Assembly: GCA_002311345.1 (NCBI GenBank)
Contig: DCAA01000026.1
Span: 355-48,020 of the forward strand
Direction of reading: 5' to 3'
Origin: Planctomycetes bacterium UBA1146
GTDB lineage: Bacteria; Planctomycetota; UBA8108; UBA1146
Length of the DNA: 47,666 bases
Below are positions 43,551 through 47,666 of this stretch, piece by piece (position 1 is the first letter of the stretch; every line of letters begins with the position of its first letter). The translations under genes and the position numbers were made by a program. The notes below the pieces were generated by a model. That model saw nothing but the letters and a program-made list of their open reading frames with translations. It was not told the origin of the DNA and searched no databases.

Positions 43551-45332
43551 ATGACGGTCACCACACTCGCCATCGCCAGCGGCCTGATCCTCTGGCTCGG
43601 CTACCGTTTCTATGGCCGGTGGGTCGCCACCCGTGTGTTCGGTGTCGGCGAGATCGAAGACGACCAGATGCCCAGCCGGAAATTGGCCAACGGTGTCGAT
43701 TTCGTGGCGACGAAACGATCGATCCTGTTCGGACACCACTACGTGACCATCGCCGGGGCAGGTCCCATCGTCGGACCGGCAGTGGCGGTCACCTGGGGCT
43801 GGCTGCCGGCACTGTTGTGGGTGGTGTTCGGTGCGGTGCTGATCGGTGCGGTGCACGATCTCGGAGCGCTGGTCCTGTCAGCGAGAAACCAGGGTCGCAG
43901 CATCGGTGATCTGTGCGCCGAGATCCTGTCACCGCGAGTGCGGCTGTTGTTTCTGATCTTCATCTTCCTGGCGCTGTGGGTGGTGCTGGCAGTGTTCGCC
44001 TTCGTCATCGCCAGTTTGTTCGTGGCGCGTCCCGAGAGCATCCTGGCGGTGTGGATCGAGATACCGCTGGCGCTGCTGGTCGGCTGGCAACTGCTGCGCG
44101 GCAAATCGCTGGCGCTGTGGGGTGGACTGGCACTGCTGGTGATGTACGGCTGCATCGGCATCGGCTCGATCGACAGCGTGCGCTCCTTCCTTGCCTTCGA
44201 CTGGGGCGATAATAGCACCGGCACCTGGCTGTCGCAGAACGCCGGGCTGTTCTGGCTGCTGATGCTGTTTGGCTACTCGTGGATCGCCAGCGTCCTGCCG
44301 GTGCAGAAACTGCTGCAACCACGTGATGCCATCAACTCGCACCAGTTGCTCGTGGCGCTCGGCGCGCTGGTCGCAGGAATTGTGGTGCTCTCCATCACCG
44401 GTGGCCCACAACTGGAGATCGTCGCCCCCGCCATCAATCCAGATCCTCCTGCCGATGCGCCGCTATTGTTTCCATTTCTATTCATCACCATCGCCTGCGG
44501 AGCGGTCAGCGGTTTCCACTGCATGGTCGCCAGTGGCACCACCTCCAAACAACTCGCCAGCGAACGCGATGCCCGCAGCATCGGCTTCGGTGCCATGGTG
44601 CTCGAAGGCGGCCTGGCAGTGATTGTCATCCTGTGTTGCGTCTCGGCGGCCGGTTTTGCCAACGGCGGTGAGTGGGCGGCCCAGTATTCCGCCGACTGGG
44701 TCGGCAAGGGCTCCCTGCTGGCGAGGCTTTCCGGTTTCATCTACGGAGGAGCCGCCTTCATCGGCGCCGCGCTGCCGTTCTTCAGCCCTGAGTTTCTCGC
44801 CACCGTCATCACCGTCGTCATCATCTCGTTTGCCGCCACCACGATGGACAGCGCCACCCGCATCCAGCGCTACGTGGTCGAAGAACTGGCCAGAGCGAAC
44901 GGGATGACCGCACTGGCGCATCGCCAGGTGGCCACTGCCATCGCTGTGATCTCAGCGGCGGCATTGGCGATCCTGGCGGGACAGGGCGGCACCGGCGGAC
45001 TGGTGCTGTGGCCCATCTTCGGCGTCACCAATCAACTGCTGGCCAGTCTCACCCTGGTGGTGCTGACCACCTGGCAGGCACGCCGGGGTCGCCCCATCCT
45101 GCCGACGTTGCTGCCTCTCATCTTCCTCACCATCACCGTCGGCTGGGCCGCCATAAGTCAGATGCAGGGGCTACTCGGCGCCGAAGTCATCCAGTGGCCC
45201 CAGGTCATCGTGCTCGGCTTCGGCATGCTGCTGCAACTGTGGATGGTGACGGAAGGACTGCTGTGCATTCGACAATCACGGAGTGGAGCCAGCGACGATG
45301 GCATCGATGCGCTGGGAGTGGTTCGGGCCTGA
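43551..45332 (+). CDS. cstA: CstA family carbon starvation/pyruvate transporter
   Basis: A 593-residue polytopic protein with at least 14 hydrophobic segments. Family motifs include LGYRFYGRWV at the N-terminus, DFVATKRSILFGHHYVTIAGAGP around 40-62 (given by position), and FHCMVASGTTSKQL near 325-338. CstA proteins import peptides or pyruvate and are induced on carbon starvation in E. coli. The ATG at 43551 follows AAGGAG. It is divergent from the two-subunit symporter (149 bp shared upstream region) and convergent with the msrB-msrA gene 2 bp away. Substrate here is uncertain. Confidence 0.93.
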   Translation: MTVTTLAIASGLILWLGYRFYGRWVATRVFGVGEIEDDQMPSRKLANGVDFVATKRSILFGHHYVTIAGAGPIVGPAVAVTWGWLPALLWVVFGAVLIGAVHDLGALVLSARNQGRSIGDLCAEILSPRVRLLFLIFIFLALWVVLAVFAFVIASLFVARPESILAVWIEIPLALLVGWQLLRGKSLALWGGLALLVMYGCIGIGSIDSVRSFLAFDWGDNSTGTWLSQNAGLFWLLMLFGYSWIASVLPVQKLLQPRDAINSHQLLVALGALVAGIVVLSITGGPQLEIVAPAINPDPPADAPLLFPFLFITIACGAVSGFHCMVASGTTSKQLASERDARSIGFGAMVLEGGLAVIVILCCVSAAGFANGGEWAAQYSADWVGKGSLLARLSGFIYGGAAFIGAALPFFSPEFLATVITVVIISFAATTMDSATRIQRYVVEELARANGMTALAHRQVATAIAVISAAALAILAGQGGTGGLVLWPIFGVTNQLLASLTLVVLTTWQARRGRPILPTLLPLIFLTITVGWAAISQMQGLLGAEVIQWPQVIVLGFGMLLQLWMVTEGLLCIRQSRSGASDDGIDALGVVRA

Positions 45333-45334
45333 AC

Positions 45335-46330
45335 TCAGCGTGAGCAGAAGCCGCGGTGCTTCTGGTAGTAGTCCTGGTGATGCTCCTCGGCACGCCAGAA
45401 GGTCGGTGGCGTAGTGATGACCTGGGTACAGAAACCACGACCATCGAAGGCGTTTTCTTCCTTCATCCTCTGCATCTCCTGCTCGACCTGTTCGACCTCG
45501 TCTGCATCGTTGCAGAAGACCACCGATCGATACTGGCTGCCGACATTGGGCCCCTGTTGATCGGGAGTGGTGGGATCGTGGAGGGTGAAGAAGAGCTCGA
45601 CCAGTTCACGGTAGGAAACCTGCAGCGGATCGTAGAGCAGTTCCACCGCCTCGGCGTGTCCGGTGTCGCCGGAGCAGACCTGCTCGTAGGTGGGGTTGTC
45701 CTGGTGACCTCCCATGTAACCGGATACGGCATCGACGACACCGTCGAGGGCCGCGAAGCGGTCCTCCACTCCCCAGAATCAGCCGCCGCCGAAGAAGGCG
45801 CGCGCCAGTCCTGAGTGACTTTCGGCGATCTGTTCCACCACCTCTGAAATCTGCCGGGGGATCGACTCCCCCTGGCGATAGAAGTGCAACGCCAGCGAGT
45901 TGAGGCAGTGGCGCGTCCCGGTTGGAGCCGGGCCATCGGGGAAGGCATGTCCGAGGTGGGCATCGCAACGGCCACAGGTGATCTCGGTGCGAACCATGCC
46001 ATCGCTCTCATCGCTTTTTTGACGGATATGCTGATGATCGAAGGTATCGAAGAAGGAAGGCCAGCCAGTGCCGGAGTCGAACTTATCTTCCGAACGAAAG
46101 AGCGGCAAGCGACAGACGATACAGGCGTAAACACCGGCAGACTTCTCATCGAGAAAGCCGCCACAATTGGGCGCCTCGGTACCCGATCTCTGGGTGACAC
46201 GATGCTGCTCGGGGGAGAGTCGCTGCACCAGACGCTGGTGCTGGAGAGGCTCGGGCCCAGTGAGCGGGAAGCCGCTGGTCGAGATATCGGATCCGGAAAC
46301 CATGTCATCACTCGCTTCCATCTGTTCCAT
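45335..46330 (-). CDS. MsrB-MsrA fusion with in-frame TGA (putative selenocysteine) at the MsrA catalytic site
   Basis: One reading frame of 331 codons, interrupted only by TGA at 45781-45779. The upstream part is a methionine-R-sulfoxide reductase: zinc cysteines in CIVC and CGRC, FDSGTGWPSF, and the catalytic Cys in RHCLNS. It runs through FFGGG, then TGA, then in the same frame FWGVEDRF, SGYMGGH, GHAEAVELLYDP, GSQYRSVVF and FWRAEEHHQDYY, a complete methionine-S-sulfoxide reductase. The MsrA signature is GCFWG, so the TGA stands at the catalytic Cys. TGA is a normal stop in neighbouring genes, so selenocysteine is the simplest reading; a nonsense mutation is the alternative. A hairpin follows the TGA. 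Start 46330 is uncertain. It repairs oxidised methionine residues. Confidence 0.85.
45743..45769 (-). promoter_or_regulatory. Candidate SECIS hairpin just after the in-frame TGA
   Basis: Beginning 10 nt after the TGA, the mRNA can fold with pairs GU/AC, GAGG/CCUC and CCGC/GCGG (two single mismatches) around a UUC loop. The apex lies 22-24 nt from the UGA, inside the range for bacterial SECIS elements. The usual early-loop G appears only if the top two pairs open, so the call is tentative. Confidence 0.45.
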
Positions 46331-46413
46331 CGAGTCACCATCGAGCCTCCAACGATGGTACCCTCGGGTGGCGTCGATCCCAACCGGAGAATCGACCCCC
46401 CAGGGAGGTGTGC

Positions 46414-47121
46414 TTGGCAGACACGGAACGGCCTGAAACACCCGCTCAGGAACAAATCACCTGGGAAATGTTCCGAGATCGGTTCATCCGGGCGCTGGGT
46501 CCTTACGCTCCTGGATTCGCACGCGAGCAACTGGCCCGACACGCCTGGCTGGTCCGTGAAAAAAACCAGGTGATGAACCTGACACGAGTCACCGATCCGG
46601 AAGCGATGGCGATCCGACACACCGCCGACTCGCTGGCGGCTCTGCCTCTGCTGGCCGAAGGTGGAGAACAGATCTTCCATCACGTCCTCGATGTCGGCAC
46701 AGGAGCCGGCTGGCCCGGTCTTTCCATCGCCATCGCCTGTCCCCACCTCCAGGTGACGCTGATCGATTCGACCGGAAAGAAGATCGATTTCCTGCAATCG
46801 GTGGTCGAGGAACTGGAACTACAAGATCGTGTGAGGTGCGTCTGGGCACGCTTCGAGGAGTGGATCAGAGAGCATCGCAAGGACGTCGATCTGCTGACGG
46901 TACGGGCGGTGGGACCGGTAGAGCGGCTGCTGAAATGGTGCACCAACAGTTACTTCGGGCCGATGCTACTGTGGAAGGGTCCGGCCGCGGATAAAGAGTT
47001 GAAGGCGGTCGAAGGGCTGATGTGGAAGCGGCGCCTGTTCGTCGCCCTCGACGAATCGTACCAGATTCCCGGCGATGAGGCGGTTCGCCGACTGATTCTC
47101 ATCGACCACCAGCGCAGTTAG
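46414..47121 (+). CDS. rsmG: 16S rRNA (guanine-N7)-methyltransferase RsmG
   Basis: A 235-residue GidB/RsmG protein that methylates G527 of 16S rRNA. The SAM-binding LDVGTGAGWPGL motif and the family stretch RHTADSLAAL are present, with NLTRVTDPEAMA before it. A TTG at 46414, 5 nt after GGGAGG, is a better start than the GTG at 46408, which abuts the ribosome site. Divergent from the msrB-msrA gene. Its stop overlaps that of the convergent DUF3096 gene by 4 bp. Cytoplasmic. Confidence 0.92.
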   Translation: MADTERPETPAQEQITWEMFRDRFIRALGPYAPGFAREQLARHAWLVREKNQVMNLTRVTDPEAMAIRHTADSLAALPLLAEGGEQIFHHVLDVGTGAGWPGLSIAIACPHLQVTLIDSTGKKIDFLQSVVEELELQDRVRCVWARFEEWIREHRKDVDLLTVRAVGPVERLLKWCTNSYFGPMLLWKGPAADKELKAVEGLMWKRRLFVALDESYQIPGDEAVRRLILIDHQRS

Positions 47122-47324
47122 TCGGCATCCCCTTCTTTGCGGGTGAAATGTGCACCTCGTTGAGCCAGCCGATCACGAACCGCCCCGATGATGGCAGCGA
47201 TGCCGGAGACTGTGAGAACGATAGCCAGGAAGTACTGAAGGATGTCGGGGTACTTGAAGATCACCAGTCCCGAGATGAGCAAGAATGCGCCCATGATCAG
47301 TTTTCCGTTGATGACGACGTTCAT
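47118..47324 (-). CDS. Small membrane protein, DUF3096-like
   Basis: A 68-residue protein with two hydrophobic helices (about 8-25 and 29-48) and a short basic tail. The pattern LISGLVIFKYPDILQYFLAI matches the DUF3096 type of small inner-membrane proteins, whose function is unknown. The ATG follows AAAGGAG. It lies 12 bp downstream of a thiolase gene on the same strand and may be cotranscribed with it. Confidence 0.78.
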   Translation of the reverse strand: MNVVINGKLIMGAFLLISGLVIFKYPDILQYFLAIVLTVSGIAAIIGAVRDRLAQRGAHFTRKEGDAD

Positions 47325-47336
47325 GGCGCTCCTTTT

Positions 47337-47666
47337 CTATCCGCTTTTCTCGACCTCGATCTCGAGTGCTAACCCCATCCCGCCGCTGATGCAGAGGGCC
47401 GCCAGCCCCTTCCCTCCACCACGGCGCCGCATTTCATGCAACAAGGTGGTGGTGATGCGCGCCCCGGTGGCGCCGATGGGATGGCCGAGCGCGATGGCTC
47501 CTCCGTTGACGTTGAGGCGCTCTCGATCGATGGGAACCTCGCGTAGACAGGCGAGCACCTGTGCTGCGAATGCCTCGTTCAACTCGACCAGATCGTAGTC
47601 ATCGATGCTGCCACCGGTCTTCTCCAGCAACTTGCCGATGGCAGGGACCGGTCCCATTCCCATCCG
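47337..47666 (-). CDS. Acetyl-CoA acetyltransferase/thiolase, C-terminal part (5' end outside window)
   Basis: About 109 codons of the C-terminal thiolase domain, running off the right edge. NEAFAAQ, the catalytic His in GGAIALGHP and the catalytic Cys in LCISGGMG are all visible. It is a paralogue of the thiolase at 36170-37366 but clearly different in sequence. The DUF3096 gene follows 12 bp downstream. Confidence 0.92.
   Translation of the reverse strand, partial: RMGMGPVPAIGKLLEKTGGSIDDYDLVELNEAFAAQVLACLREVPIDRERLNVNGGAIALGHPIGATGARITTTLLHEMRRRGGGKGLAALCISGGMGLALEIEVEKSG

Noticed and set aside
43739..44740. Several open frames on the minus strand inside cstA
   Set aside because: They are Ser/Thr/Ala/Pro or His/Gln rich mirror frames of a strongly biased coding region, without start sites or motifs.
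45335..45769. MsrA as a separate gene starting at the GTG at 45769
   Set aside because: That start would remove the catalytic GCFWG residue, and no ribosome site is specific to it; the frame is continuous with MsrB across one TGA.
45779..45781. Alternative genetic code with TGA as Trp or Gly
   Set aside because: purA, the peptidase and other genes end in TGA in contexts where read-through would run into overlapping genes, and Trp is encoded by TGG immediately after this TGA.
45463..46797. Long minus-strand open frame overlapping msrB-msrA and rsmG
   Set aside because: Its translation is Ser/Arg/Pro-rich and motif-free, while the other frames give MsrB, MsrA and RsmG. Shadow frame.
1..47666. 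Prophage, insertion sequence, integrase, toxin-antitoxin or CRISPR elements
   Set aside because: No transposase, integrase, cas or phage protein motif and no regularly spaced repeats were seen on either strand.

Overview
The window is a dense bacterial chromosome segment of moderately high GC with 40 supportable protein genes. Several neighbours overlap by 4 bp, Shine-Dalgarno sequences are clear, and GTG and TTG starts are frequent. I saw no rRNA, tRNA, CRISPR array, insertion sequence or phage gene. The organism looks like an aerobic, diderm-type heterotroph: lipoproteins, undecaprenyl diphosphate synthase, ETF:ubiquinone oxidoreductase, thiolases, enoyl-CoA hydratase and an acetate-type symporter. 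A Planctomycetota-like or related lineage is my guess from gene content only, not something the sequence proves.

Layout. Positions 1-2681 hold most of a secreted lipoprotein lipase (minus, runs off the left edge). Positions 2849-12079 carry a minus-strand housekeeping run: ybeY, a short PgpH-like HD phosphohydrolase, phoH, cdsA, uppS, purA, serS and an unknown exported helical protein. Positions 12170-16777 hold ribD, miaB, an ABC1/UbiB kinase-like protein and a small phasin-like protein. A gene-free stretch with a strong minus-strand terminator follows. Positions 17132-22065 hold a PLP aminotransferase, a membrane gluzincin peptidase, an actin-like ATPase with its adjacent coiled-coil protein, and a lipoprotein. 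Next come an NFACT protein and ndk, then (plus strand) a sigma-54 activator and the primary sigma factor. Positions 27971-34050 mix strands: a FabZ-like hotdog protein, a methyltransferase, histidine ammonia-lyase, ETF-QO and a DRE-TIM acyltransferase. Positions 34085-40290 form a minus run: parvulin-cyclophilin fusion, enoyl-CoA hydratase, thiolase, isopropylmalate-type dehydrogenase, YgfZ. Positions 40491-47666 hold an EamA transporter, a two-subunit sodium:solute symporter, CstA, an MsrB-MsrA fusion, rsmG, a DUF3096 protein and the end of a second thiolase.

The most striking observation is at 45335-46330. What first looks like two adjacent genes is one continuous reading frame encoding MsrB then MsrA, interrupted by a single in-frame TGA. 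The TGA sits exactly where MsrA has its catalytic cysteine (GG-[C]-FWG). Other genes in the window use TGA as a normal stop, so this is most simply a selenocysteine codon. A hairpin begins 10 nt after the TGA, in the position expected for a bacterial SECIS element. Other items worth a look are the actin-like/coiled-coil pair, a protein fusing two unrelated prolyl isomerase folds, a FabZ-like protein without the catalytic residues, and a PgpH-like protein without its extracytoplasmic sensor domain.
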